A DNA stretch of 7,892 nucleotides from Bacteroidales bacterium (GCA_017507285.1 JAFWBF010000088.1:1-7892); one strand, 5' to 3'; numbered from the stretch's first letter, positions 1 to 7,320 are shown. Notes: generated by a model from the letters alone, not told the origin. Numbers and translations: made by a program.

Positions 1-1
1 A

Positions 2-400
2 ACAGAACTTGGAAATGATTATATTTTCGAAGATGTGTCTATCAGAGATAATTATCCATTTGAAATCGATAGTGTAGCGGTTCTAAAACATACAATTTTC
101 AATATCGAAACGGGAGTTTCCTATAATACTTTTGTAGTTCTTGATAAGAATATAAGCAATGATGGTTCTGTAATTTATTATGCAGATAGAAGTTCTGATG
201 GCTCTACAGAGAGAATAATAACTTGCGAGGGAACAAATTGTGATGGATGTGAGTATAGAAACGGAACATGTACTCAATGTAAAAATCACGAAGGAATTTG
301 CAAAAAAACAGATTCTCCTGCAGTAGTTAATAAACCAGGAATAGGATGGAAAGATATTATTGGTTGGGGATTAACAATTATTGGTTGGTTAGTAAATTAA
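2..400 (+). CDS. Cysteine-rich protein of unknown function, 5'-truncated by the window edge
   Basis: This reading frame is open from the first bases of the window to a TAA at 398-400, so it is the C-terminal part (at least 132 residues) of a longer protein. A GTG at 35 could be read as a start, but the frame continues upstream without a stop, so I treat the gene as partial. I do not recognise the family. The notable part is a cluster of six cysteines (bases 224-301) spaced C-x4-C-x2-C-x6-C-x2-C-x6-C, including two CxxC pairs six residues apart. Such a cluster could bind a metal or form disulfides. The last 20 residues are Gly/Trp/Ile-rich and fairly hydrophobic, so they could be a short membrane-interacting tail. 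The stop is only 5 nt before the next start, which implies co-transcription with the thioredoxin-like gene. Base composition is AT-rich compared with pckA and porZ. Confidence 0.6.
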   Translation, partial: TELGNDYIFEDVSIRDNYPFEIDSVAVLKHTIFNIETGVSYNTFVVLDKNISNDGSVIYYADRSSDGSTERIITCEGTNCDGCEYRNGTCTQCKNHEGICKKTDSPAVVNKPGIGWKDIIGWGLTIIGWLVN

Positions 401-405
401 GCACT

Positions 406-1728
406 ATGAAAACAATATATCATTCTCATACAAAATATATTCGCAACTTGTTTGTTGCAAATATATTTATCTTTGTGATTTTAAATTTATCTTTTTGTCC
501 GGAAGTGTATTCACAACCAAAAACCAAGGCTCATAAATTCTATACAAAGAAAATTCTTATTCCGATATTGAAGAATGAATATAGGAATTTTGAATTCAGA
601 GTTATTGTTGATAGTAATTCTTATTACCATACAACAGAGAAACACATAAACAAAGTATTCCGAAATAAGAAAGAGGTTGCAATTGTTGATAATCACATCA
701 ATAATCGCAGTTATCTTTTCAGAAAAGATTATTTCAAATGTATAGACAGAGAAAGTCTTGAGCTTACCAAAGGAATGAATGCCGGTGATGAAAATATTTT
801 ATCAGATGGGCATGCCAGCGATGAATGGCACTACAGAAATAAATGTAGAAAGAGGGTAAATGTGTTTTTTGAACTGATAAATAGAAATAGTTTATTAGGC
901 ATATATGATGTTACGCAGTATGATAAACGTTTGAATATCAATTTTACGAGAATGTTCGATACTGTGATAAACAATATTTCTTTTGTCGGGCTTTCTCGTG
1001 ACGATACTACCTCTCATTCTTATAACGACAAGACCGGCAAATTTGATATTCCATGTTTTTATACAATAACATACTATTATAATACTGTTGAAGAGCGATT
1101 GCAATACATACAACAGCGTCCGATGGATTATCCAAATAACGATGCAAAAAATATATCGGAAGAGTATAAAATAGAGATTAATATTACTTTTGAAGACAAT
1201 AGAAGTATGATTGATTCTATTTTTAATTTTGAGCAAGAGGAATATAAGAACTATTCCAGGCATAATACCACTAATGACTTGCCTCCAAGTTGGACTAGGT
1301 TGAAGGTAAAAAGTGAAGAACTAAATGATAATATGATTGATTATCCGATAATATCTTTGACTGATAGTAGCACTACCACAATTCGTAAGCAAGAAGGATG
1401 GACCTTGATATATTTTTGGACAGCAGGATGTAGACCATGCTTAAAAACCATGAAAGACCTTTCCGAAAACACTTCTAAATTAGGGTTGGACTATATAAAA
1501 GAGAAAAAAATAAACTTTATGATGATAAATCCGGTGGCCGCCAGTGCTCAGTCTGTGAAAAGATATGTGGATAAGTATGTATTGAATAATTATATTTACT
1601 ATTCAAAAGGTTTTACCAGTGTGTTTAGAGTAGCTGTGTTTCCAACTATAATTCTTGTTTCGCCCGATAAAAAGGTGTTTTACAGGCTTAATTCGTTGAA
1701 TGACTTATCGGTATATATTAATCAATAA
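406..1728 (+). CDS. Secreted thioredoxin-fold (TlpA-like) protein with a long N-terminal domain
   Basis: The product has 440 residues. I chose the ATG at 406 rather than the in-frame ATG at 346. It lies 5 nt after the preceding stop and begins a clear signal peptide: a basic start, a hydrophobic core at about residues 15-30, and likely cleavage before Gln37 (Tyr-Ser|Gln). The residues before Cys31 do not make a good lipobox. The last ~115 residues form a thioredoxin-like domain with the active-site motif Trp-Thr-Ala-Gly-Cys342-Arg-Pro-Cys345 and a cis-Pro candidate at Pro413 in Phe-Pro-Thr. By family knowledge such proteins are periplasmic or envelope thiol-disulfide reductases of the TlpA/ResA type. 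The region of about 270 residues between signal and thioredoxin domain is not recognised; it is polar, Tyr/Asn-rich and could be a substrate or partner module. Fusions of this layout are common in Bacteroidales. The thioredoxin fold is well supported; the substrate is unknown, though the cysteine-rich neighbour is a candidate. Confidence 0.88.
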   Translation: MKTIYHSHTKYIRNLFVANIFIFVILNLSFCPEVYSQPKTKAHKFYTKKILIPILKNEYRNFEFRVIVDSNSYYHTTEKHINKVFRNKKEVAIVDNHINNRSYLFRKDYFKCIDRESLELTKGMNAGDENILSDGHASDEWHYRNKCRKRVNVFFELINRNSLLGIYDVTQYDKRLNINFTRMFDTVINNISFVGLSRDDTTSHSYNDKTGKFDIPCFYTITYYYNTVEERLQYIQQRPMDYPNNDAKNISEEYKIEINITFEDNRSMIDSIFNFEQEEYKNYSRHNTTNDLPPSWTRLKVKSEELNDNMIDYPIISLTDSSTTTIRKQEGWTLIYFWTAGCRPCLKTMKDLSENTSKLGLDYIKEKKINFMMINPVAASAQSVKRYVDKYVLNNYIYYSKGFTSVFRVAVFPTIILVSPDKKVFYRLNSLNDLSVYINQ

Positions 1729-1863
1729 ATTTGATATAATATGTGAATAGCTTTGGAATCCACGTGGTAAAAGAATATTATATGTCGTTGATTTGGTATG
1801 ATAAACATTTGTATAAGCTATGTCAAAGAAATAATCTACATTCGTTGTAGAACTCAAACAAGG

Positions 1864-2069
1864 TCTACAGCTACAGACGGCAACAAGCCTTCAACCAACA
1901 CCGAAAACGAAACCTCCGCTTTCTCTAACCGGTAAGTGTCATATATGTCCTTAATATCAGCAATGCACCTTTAGCCACAATGGATTATACTTTTGAATAT
2001 TCCTCCGATGGGCAAACGCTAACCCTTTCGGCCAACGGCAAGGAGGGCGATTATAAGAGGGCTAAATAG
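1864..2069 (+). pseudogene. Possible decayed remnant of a small lipocalin-like envelope protein gene
   Basis: Two short stretches in different frames read like protein. From 1864 the frame gives a Thr/Ser/Asn/Glu-rich segment of about 23 residues ending at a TAA (1933-1935), resembling the linker after a lipoprotein signal. From about 1929 another frame runs to a TAG at 2067-2069 and ends in Tyr-Thr-Phe-Glu-Tyr-Ser-Ser-Asp-Gly-Gln-Thr-Leu-Thr-Leu, followed by a Lys/Arg-rich tail. That ending resembles the last strands of Bacteroidetes lipocalin-like lipoproteins. The remainder of such a gene, usually over 120 codons, is missing. A deletion plus frameshift would explain the pattern. The assignment rests on sequence style only, and chance is a real alternative. 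Confidence 0.3.
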
Positions 2070-2103
2070 TAGGAGGTTATTAGTTTTGTTTAAAGTATAA
2101 ATA

Positions 2104-2141
2104 ATTAAGGCTTAATGGTCTGAAGAACATTAAGCCTTAAT
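2104..2141. terminator. Perfect 14-bp hairpin, possible bidirectional terminator
   Basis: The arms ATTAAGGCTTAATG (2104-2117) and CATTAAGCCTTAAT (2128-2141) are exact reverse complements around a 10-nt loop. The element lies between the + strand genes and the convergent pckA, where a terminator is expected. The stem is AT-rich and the T-tracts on either side are interrupted, so it may be a weak terminator or only a stable RNA 3' end. Confidence 0.5.
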
Positions 2142-2163
2142 ATTTATATAGTATTGTCCAAAC

Positions 2164-2205
2164 AAAAAAACAGAGTGCCGAAGATTTGTCTTCAGCACTC
2201 TGTTT
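2164..2205 (-). terminator. Rho-independent terminator of pckA
   Basis: Read on the - strand, the stem AAACAGAGTGC (2195-2205) pairs perfectly over 11 bp with its complement at 2168-2178. The stem continues after one mismatch with five more pairs around a 4-nt loop. Seven uninterrupted Ts (plus-strand As 2164-2170) follow directly, overlapping the base of the stem. It begins about 25 nt after the pckA stop codon, the usual position for a terminator. Confidence 0.88.
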
Positions 2206-2230
2206 GTTTATATTAAAGAATATGATATTC

Positions 2231-3838
2231 TTACAATTTAGGACCTGCGTCAACCAATGCTTTGCCGGCTTCGGCACCGGTAAACTTGTTGAAGTTTTTG
2301 ATAAAACGACCTGCCAAATCTTTAGCTTTTTCTTCCCATTTGCAAGCACATTCGTAAGTGTCGCGTGGGTCTAAGATGTTGGTATCAACGCCCGGAAGTT
2401 CTGTAGGTACCACGAAGTTGAAGAAAGGAATGGTTTTTGTAGGAGCCTTGTCGATAGAGCCATCAAGTATAGCATCGATAATTCCACGGGTATCTTTGAT
2501 AGAGATACGTTTTCCTGTTCCGTTCCATCCGGTGTTTACCAAGTATGCTTTAGCGCCCGATTTTTGCATTCTCTTAACCAATTCTTCGGCATATTTTGTT
2601 GGGTGAAGGCTTAAGAACGCTTCGCCAAAGCAAGCCGAGAAAGTAGGAGTAGGCTCGGTAATACCGCGTTCGGTACCGGCTAGTTTTGCTGTAAAGCCCG
2701 ATAGGAAATAGTATTTTGTTTGTTCGGGATCGAGGATAGAAACCGGAGGCAATACTCCGAAAGCATCAGCCGATAGGAATATAACTTTTTCGGCAGCAGG
2801 AGCTTTCGATACAGGGCGTACAATGTTTGTGATGTGTTCGATAGGATAAGAAACGCGTGTGTTTTCGGTTACGCTCTTATCGGCGAAATCTATTTTACCG
2901 TTGGCATCAACAGTTACGTTTTCCAACAATGCATTTCTGCGTATAGCGTTGTAGATGTCGGGTTCAGCTTCTTTGCTTAGGTTGATAACCTTGGCATAGC
3001 ATCCACCTTCGAAGTTGAAGATGCCTTCGTCGTCCCAACCGTGTTCGTCGTCGCCTATCAAAAGACGTTTAGGATCGGTCGAAAGGGTGGTTTTGCCTGT
3101 TCCGGACAAACCAAAGAAGATAGCAGTGTTTTTGCCGTCCATATCGGTGTTGGCCGAGCAGTGCATCGAAGCAATACCTTTCAATGGCAACAAGTAGTTC
3201 ATTATCGAGAACATACCTTTTTTCATTTCGCCACCATACCATGTGTTGAGGATTACTTGTTCGTTTGCTTTTAGGTTGAAAACGGTAGCTGTTTCGGAGT
3301 TTAATCCAAGCTCTTTGTAGTTTTCAACTTTTGCTTTCGAGGCTACAAACGACACGAAGTCGGGTTCGCCATAGTTTTTAAGTTCTTCTTCGGTTGGGCG
3401 GATAAACATGTTCTTTACAAAGTGTGCTTGCCATGCTACTTCCATGATGAAGCGAACTTTAAGGCGTGTATCGGGGTTGGCACCGCAGAATGTGTCAACA
3501 ACGTAAAGGCGTTTGCCCGACAATTCTTTTACTGCCAATTCTTTTAGCGCTTTCCAGCTGCTTTCAGAAACAGGTTTGTTGTCGTTTTTATATTCATCGG
3601 ATGTCCACCATACTGTATCTTTGCTTACGTCGTCCATTACAAAGAATTTATCTTTGGGCGAACGACCGGTATAAATACCTGTCATTACGTTGATGGCATC
3701 AAGTTCTGTCAATGTTCCTTTGTCGAAACCTGTAAGTTCGGATTTTGTTTCTTCCGCAAACAATGTTTCGTACGATGGGTTGTACAACACTTCGCTAACT
3801 CCGGTAATTCCGTATTTTTCTAAATCTATTTTACTCAT
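2231..3838 (-). CDS. pckA: Phosphoenolpyruvate carboxykinase (ATP)
   Basis: The protein has 535 residues, close to the 540 of the E. coli enzyme, and looks complete. It interconverts oxaloacetate plus ATP with phosphoenolpyruvate, CO2 and ADP in the cytoplasm. In fermentative Bacteroidales it usually runs toward oxaloacetate, conserving energy on the route to succinate. Visible landmarks are Arg59 in Gly-Arg-Ser-Pro-Lys-Asp; Tyr201 and Lys207 in the Tyr-Gly-Gly-Glu-Met-Lys-Lys motif; His226; the P-loop Gly-Leu-Ser-Gly-Thr-Gly-Lys-Thr-Thr with Lys249 and Thr250; the metal-binding Asp263/Asp264 in the Asp-Asp-Glu-His-Gly-Trp motif; and Arg328. All expected catalytic residues are present. The ATG at 3838 gives the normal N-terminus for the family. 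The gene is monocistronic: its own promoter lies about 55 nt upstream and a strong terminator follows. It faces the thioredoxin-like gene convergently. Confidence 0.98.
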   Translation of the reverse strand: MSKIDLEKYGITGVSEVLYNPSYETLFAEETKSELTGFDKGTLTELDAINVMTGIYTGRSPKDKFFVMDDVSKDTVWWTSDEYKNDNKPVSESSWKALKELAVKELSGKRLYVVDTFCGANPDTRLKVRFIMEVAWQAHFVKNMFIRPTEEELKNYGEPDFVSFVASKAKVENYKELGLNSETATVFNLKANEQVILNTWYGGEMKKGMFSIMNYLLPLKGIASMHCSANTDMDGKNTAIFFGLSGTGKTTLSTDPKRLLIGDDEHGWDDEGIFNFEGGCYAKVINLSKEAEPDIYNAIRRNALLENVTVDANGKIDFADKSVTENTRVSYPIEHITNIVRPVSKAPAAEKVIFLSADAFGVLPPVSILDPEQTKYYFLSGFTAKLAGTERGITEPTPTFSACFGEAFLSLHPTKYAEELVKRMQKSGAKAYLVNTGWNGTGKRISIKDTRGIIDAILDGSIDKAPTKTIPFFNFVVPTELPGVDTNILDPRDTYECACKWEEKAKDLAGRFIKNFNKFTGAEAGKALVDAGPKL

Positions 3839-3893
3839 ATATGTTATTGTATTTTAATTATTTGTACTCAAGTTGGTTTGCCAATAAGCATTG

Positions 3894-3924
3894 CAAATGT
3901 ACTATTTTTTTTTCACAAAACAAA
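3894..3924 (-). promoter_or_regulatory. Bacteroidetes-type sigma-70 promoter of pckA
   Basis: On the - strand the -33 element TTTG (3921-3924) is followed by exactly 19 nt and then the -7 element TACATTTG (3894-3901). This matches the Bacteroidetes consensus TTTG-N19/21-TAnnTTTG at every defined position. The spacer includes a run of nine As. Transcription would begin near 3887, giving a leader of about 50 nt that is A-rich just before the ATG. Confidence 0.78.
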
Positions 3925-4289
3925 GACTGTGTATTATCTGTTGTTGTGAATTTTATTTTTTTAGGAATTTTGACGACAATATTTCTTTTGTGTTTCAGAT
4001 ATATAAGTGTTTTGATGTGTAATGATAAGTGTCTTTTTGTGGAGTGGTGATGGCGATGGAATAACTTTGGGTATTTTTTAGAAATTGCCTTGTATATGTC
4101 ATAAATCGAAACTTCAAAAAAAACTTCTAAATGACCAATTAGGGTTAATCCTTATTTTGTAACTTGCTATAACTCCCTCGCGAGGGAGATGAATTTTTCT
4201 CGTGAGGGAGTTGTAGCTACTACGTGATGTAGATAAGCAGTCCTCGGGTGGGAGTTTTTAGAACTTGTTTTATAATGGTTGCTATTTTT
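3925..4289. other. Intergenic stretch between pckA and recO
   Basis: This stretch lies upstream of pckA and downstream of the full recO frame. Apart from the phased palindromic repeat block at 4173-4264 I see nothing in it. An open frame on the + strand at 3841-4050 overlaps the pckA promoter and reads as a low-complexity, Phe/Leu/Cys-rich chance translation. No clear T-rich terminator for recO was found; the GC-rich repeat block is the only strong structure that could serve. Confidence 0.6.
4173..4264. repeat. GC-rich palindromic repeat block with 22-nt period
   Basis: The block opens with a perfect 16-bp palindrome, CTCCCTCGCGAGGGAG (4173-4188). The 12-mer CTCGCGAGGGAG (4177) recurs as CTCGTGAGGGAG (4199) and CTCGGGTGGGAG (4243), with a degenerate copy TACGTGATGTAG at 4221 (8 of 12 matches to the 4199 copy). 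The starts are therefore 22 nt apart throughout. The first palindrome arm can also pair with 4199-4212 as a 14-bp stem with one G-T mismatch, so alternative hairpins are possible. The intervening 10 nt are not conserved. It could act as a terminator for recO or be a small dispersed intergenic repeat. Confidence 0.65.
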
Positions 4290-4424
4290 TTACTGCAACA
4301 TTTCGTGCAATATGATATGTGATTGAAAGTCGCAGAGGTTTTCGAAATGTATTTTGTAGTATTGTATCAGGCTTTTGAGTACAGCGTTACGTTGGGTGTA
4401 TGGCAAGGATATGTTGGTGGTGGG
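4290..4424 (-). pseudogene. recO: Orphaned C-terminal codons of recO after the in-frame stop
   Basis: Immediately after the TAA at 4425-4427 the same frame stays open for 44 codons and closes with TAA at 4290-4292. Its translation contains Gln-Arg-Asn-Ala-Val-Leu-Lys-Ser-Leu-Ile-Gln-Tyr-Tyr-Lys-Ile-His, which corresponds to the conserved end of Bacteroidetes RecO (Arg-Asn, then a Leu-rich helix, Tyr-Tyr-Arg/Lys-Leu/Ile-His, and a final Leu/Val-rich helix). With these codons the whole frame is 241 codons, the normal RecO length. The segment therefore looks like authentic recO sequence cut off by one nonsense codon, with no frameshift. Confidence 0.8.
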
Positions 4425-5015
4425 TTATGAAAGATATTGGTGTAGAGCTAAAGAGGTATTGTTGTCTAGGATATTATCTGCATTTTCTACTATCGAAGGT
4501 TGTGTTACAAAGCATCCTTCGTTGAGGTTGAATAGGGGGCGAAGGTCGTTGTAGTTGTTTCGGGGTTCTATGCCTAGCAGTTTGGTTGTCGATAGCATAA
4601 AGCTTATGGGGAAGTTGGCCAATGCTTCGGTTTGGTTGTCCAATGTGGATAACGATGTAACTATGTGTTTAAACAGTGGTAGGTTGGCTTCTTCTTCGCG
4701 TATGGTTTTGTATAGTAGTTCGGTCATGAAGAATATTATTGCCGTTTTGCTACAGTCGAAAGGTATGGAGTTCCATTGCTTGGCCGGTTTTAGTTCTTTG
4801 ATGTATTGTATTTCGGTTTTGCTGTTGTGGTAGAACGATATGTCTAGGTACGACAAGGGTTGCAACAAGTTTTGTTTATTCTTGCCTTTGTTGCTTCGCA
4901 CTCCTTTTATCATAAACGATAGCATTCCATAGTGTAAGGTGAATATTTTGGCTATCACACTAGTTTCGGAATAGGGCGTTGTACGAAACACAAAGCCTTG
5001 TGTTGTAGCTAGCAT
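4425..5015 (-). CDS. recO: DNA repair protein RecO, truncated by an in-frame stop
   Basis: RecO works with RecR and RecF to load RecA onto SSB-coated single-stranded DNA and also anneals complementary strands. The ATG at 5015 is preferred over an upstream in-frame ATG at 5090: it gives the usual RecO N-terminus (Met-Leu-x-x-Thr-x-Gly-Phe-Val-Phe, the first strand of the OB fold), and the longer version would overlap porZ by 59 nt. Residues 1 to about 80 form the OB-fold domain, with the typical Ser-Phe-Met-Ile-Lys-Gly-Val-Arg-Ser segment. The rest is the helical domain, including the Leu-Gly-Ile-Glu-Pro-Arg motif and the Phe-Asn-Leu-Asn-Glu-Gly-Cys-Phe motif. The product stops at 196 residues because of a TAA at 4425-4427, while relatives run to about 240. 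The gene begins 16 nt after the porZ stop and is probably co-transcribed with it. It may be non-functional, partly functional, read through, or the stop may be a sequencing error. Confidence 0.88.
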   Translation of the reverse strand: MLATTQGFVFRTTPYSETSVIAKIFTLHYGMLSFMIKGVRSNKGKNKQNLLQPLSYLDISFYHNSKTEIQYIKELKPAKQWNSIPFDCSKTAIIFFMTELLYKTIREEEANLPLFKHIVTSLSTLDNQTEALANFPISFMLSTTKLLGIEPRNNYNDLRPLFNLNEGCFVTQPSIVENADNILDNNTSLALHQYLS

Positions 5016-5031
5016 AGCGTTGTTGTTTTTT

Positions 5032-7320
5032 TTATTTGATGAACAGTATTTTTGCCACTGATCGGTTTTTGCCGTATTGGTCGGATGCAAACACGTAGTA
5101 CACTCCCGAGGCTACACGCTGCCCATCGGTGGTTTTGCCATTCCAGATTGCTTGTCCTCCATTGGCTTGGGTGCTAAATACTACTTTGCCTGCCACATCG
5201 GTTATGTGTACAAGGGCATTGCGGGTAAGTCCTTTTATGGCAATGCTTCCGTTGTAGTCCGGACGTACGGGGTTGGGATAGGCATACACTTCGTCGTTGG
5301 GTTTGGAGGTGGCGTATGTGGCAGTGCCTTTGTACGATACCAGTCCATTGTCGGTGCCTATAAATACTTCGCCACTTTCGGGTGCTATGCCTATGGCAGT
5401 AATCTTGTCTGATGGTAGTGGGCTGTTGTCGGCTGTGAAGTGTTCTAATTGTTCCAATCCATTGTCCGAAAGTAGGAATATTCCTCCGGAGGCAGTGCCT
5501 ATCCATTTGCGGTTTCCACCATCAACGGCTATACAACTGATGTTTTCGTATGCCAATAGGTATTCCACCTTGTCGTCTTCGCTATATAATATGTTGTTGC
5601 AACTGATGGGAGCCATCTCGCCGTGGCCGCCATTGGCAAAGGCGTTGGAGGTGTTGTATATCACCTTTATACCCTTGTCGGTGCCTATCCACAATTCGTT
5701 GGAGTGGTCTTGTACAAGGTAGTTTACAGTGGATGTCTCTAGTTTGCTGCCATTGTTGGGATTGATGTATGCCATGCGGTCTTCGCCATCATGTACATAT
5801 ATGCGGTTGCCTTGTCCGTAAAACCATTTGTATGAGTATAGGCTGTCTACCATTAGTCGGTATATTTCGTCGGTAACCATAGCCTGGGTGTTGAATGCTT
5901 GCCATGTGCCGTCTTTTCGGCGAACAGCAAGTCCGTTTTTGTTTAGCGAGTTGGTAAACCAGATATTCTTTTCCCTATCGGAGGCACATGCACCAATACG
6001 CATCGAGTAGTAGTTGCCCGAAGTGTAGGCCGATAAAACATTGTCGGTGTTGGTGGCATTGTAAACGTTTATTGCAGTGTTGTTCTCTATTTCCAACACT
6101 CCGTTGCGCCACGAGGCGGCAAACATTTTCTTTTTGTTGGCAGGGTCTATCACTACGTCGAGGATATTCCACGACGTGTCTTTGCATAGCGAGCCGTTGA
6201 GGTTTATCCATTCGTTGTTTTGAAATGTAGCCACGTTGGCTTCCACAAAATAGTCGCCTCTGCGGCTTCCGGGCGATAGCAGTACCCCGTTGCCATAACC
6301 CAAAAGGTTGTACACATCGTCGTTTTCCGGTCCGTTGGGCATTATGGGCATTATGGTTGCTGTTTTATAGTTGGGGAATAGTATCATGCCTGCCCAGTCG
6401 TGGCCTATCCATAGTTCGTTGTTCTTGCCCACAGTGGCATAAAGGGCTGCCATTTCAAACCATGGCTCGGAGCCACTGCTTACCGTGGCTTGCAGCCTAA
6501 GGTGGTGGTCGTAGATGGTTACCTTGTCGTATTCCGATATTGCAATATATTGGTCAGAAACATCTACCGATTTGATGTTGCCACCGAGCTTCCATAGTTC
6601 ATAGGTATTGTTGGTTCGTGTGTATATGCTGCTATTGTTGGTGTTGTGTTGCACGGTGACTAGCAAATTGTTGTTGCACACATCAAGGTTGGATATGTGT
6701 TCTTCAAGTTCGAAGGTCCAGTTGGAGGCAATGTTGGGGAATGGGTTTTGCCTGCTTATACGTAGTATTCCGCTATCGGTGCCGGCAAAGATGTCGGTGG
6801 TGGTAAAAGCCACATCGTTTATTTTCATATAGGTGCCGTTCTCGCCAAGGTAGTATACGTCGGCTATTTCTTTGCGGTCTATGTCTACTACCACTATGCC
6901 AAAACCACATGATAGGTAGGCTTTGCGGTCTAGAAAACTGATGTTGTAGATGGCTTTGTCGCCACTTATTTCTTTGCGTTTGATGTCGGAAATGTTGTAG
7001 ATTACATCGTTGATCATAAGGTCGATGTTGGAGTTGGCGTAGGCTATGGTTAGGCAACGGCTTTTGCTGTCGTAGGCTATAGTGCTTATGCCTACATCCG
7101 AAAGACCTTCTATTTTGGATAGCTTGTTGATGCTGCCATCTTCAATGTCGTAGTAGAAAAGTCCCAGTTTGGCCTGGGCATACACACGGTTGTGGGCAAC
7201 AACGGTTTTGTATATTTTGGCATACGAGAAATGGTTTCGCCATTTGCCAACGCCTATGTTTTGCGAAAAAACAGTGCCGCATATAGCGGTAAGTATTATT
7301 GTGAATAAAAATCTTTTCAT
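5032..7320 (-). CDS. porZ: Type IX secretion system attachment-complex protein PorZ
   Basis: The product has 762 residues, near the 776 of Porphyromonas gingivalis PorZ. A signal peptide covers residues 1-19, with cleavage before Gln20. The mature N-terminus (Gly-Lys-Trp-Arg-Asn-His-Phe-Ser-Tyr) and the Ile-Glu-Gly-Leu-Ser-Asp motif at about 70-75 are typical of PorZ. Two beta-propeller regions follow, with regulator-propeller repeats of the type Leu-Trp-Ile-Gly-Thr-x-x-Gly near residues 303, 543, 605 and 652. Residues 677-762 form a C-terminal sorting-type domain, starting Tyr-Pro-Asn-Pro and containing Gly-Val-Tyr-Tyr-Val. In the known system PorZ sits on the cell surface with PorU, PorV and PorQ and supplies anionic lipopolysaccharide to the PorU sortase. 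No start or length defect is visible. It is first in an apparent operon with recO. An ordinary two-component propeller sensor is unlikely because no membrane helix, kinase or DNA-binding domain is present. Confidence 0.92.
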   Translation of the reverse strand: MKRFLFTIILTAICGTVFSQNIGVGKWRNHFSYAKIYKTVVAHNRVYAQAKLGLFYYDIEDGSINKLSKIEGLSDVGISTIAYDSKSRCLTIAYANSNIDLMINDVIYNISDIKRKEISGDKAIYNISFLDRKAYLSCGFGIVVVDIDRKEIADVYYLGENGTYMKINDVAFTTTDIFAGTDSGILRISRQNPFPNIASNWTFELEEHISNLDVCNNNLLVTVQHNTNNSSIYTRTNNTYELWKLGGNIKSVDVSDQYIAISEYDKVTIYDHHLRLQATVSSGSEPWFEMAALYATVGKNNELWIGHDWAGMILFPNYKTATIMPIMPNGPENDDVYNLLGYGNGVLLSPGSRRGDYFVEANVATFQNNEWINLNGSLCKDTSWNILDVVIDPANKKKMFAASWRNGVLEIENNTAINVYNATNTDNVLSAYTSGNYYSMRIGACASDREKNIWFTNSLNKNGLAVRRKDGTWQAFNTQAMVTDEIYRLMVDSLYSYKWFYGQGNRIYVHDGEDRMAYINPNNGSKLETSTVNYLVQDHSNELWIGTDKGIKVIYNTSNAFANGGHGEMAPISCNNILYSEDDKVEYLLAYENISCIAVDGGNRKWIGTASGGIFLLSDNGLEQLEHFTADNSPLPSDKITAIGIAPESGEVFIGTDNGLVSYKGTATYATSKPNDEVYAYPNPVRPDYNGSIAIKGLTRNALVHITDVAGKVVFSTQANGGQAIWNGKTTDGQRVASGVYYVFASDQYGKNRSVAKILFIK

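Noticed and set aside
35..37. GTG at 35 as the start of the cysteine-rich protein
   Set aside because: The frame is open upstream to the window edge, with acidic/aromatic codons that read as coding, so the true start is probably outside the window.
346..405. Longer start for the thioredoxin-like gene at 346
   Set aside because: It overlaps the preceding gene and would bury the signal peptide behind 20 extra residues, while 406 places the signal peptide at the N-terminus.
3841..4050. Open frame of 69 codons on the + strand upstream of pckA
   Set aside because: It overlaps the strong - strand pckA promoter and its leader, and the translation is low-complexity without family features.
4425..4427. 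Reassignment of TAA as a sense codon
   Set aside because: pckA, porZ, the thioredoxin-like gene and the cysteine-rich gene all end in TAA at sensible positions, one followed by a clear terminator. A local mutation or error in recO is far simpler.
5016..5090. Longer recO start at 5090
   Set aside because: It would overlap porZ by 59 nt and add a 25-residue polar extension not typical of RecO. The ATG at 5015 gives the family N-terminus.
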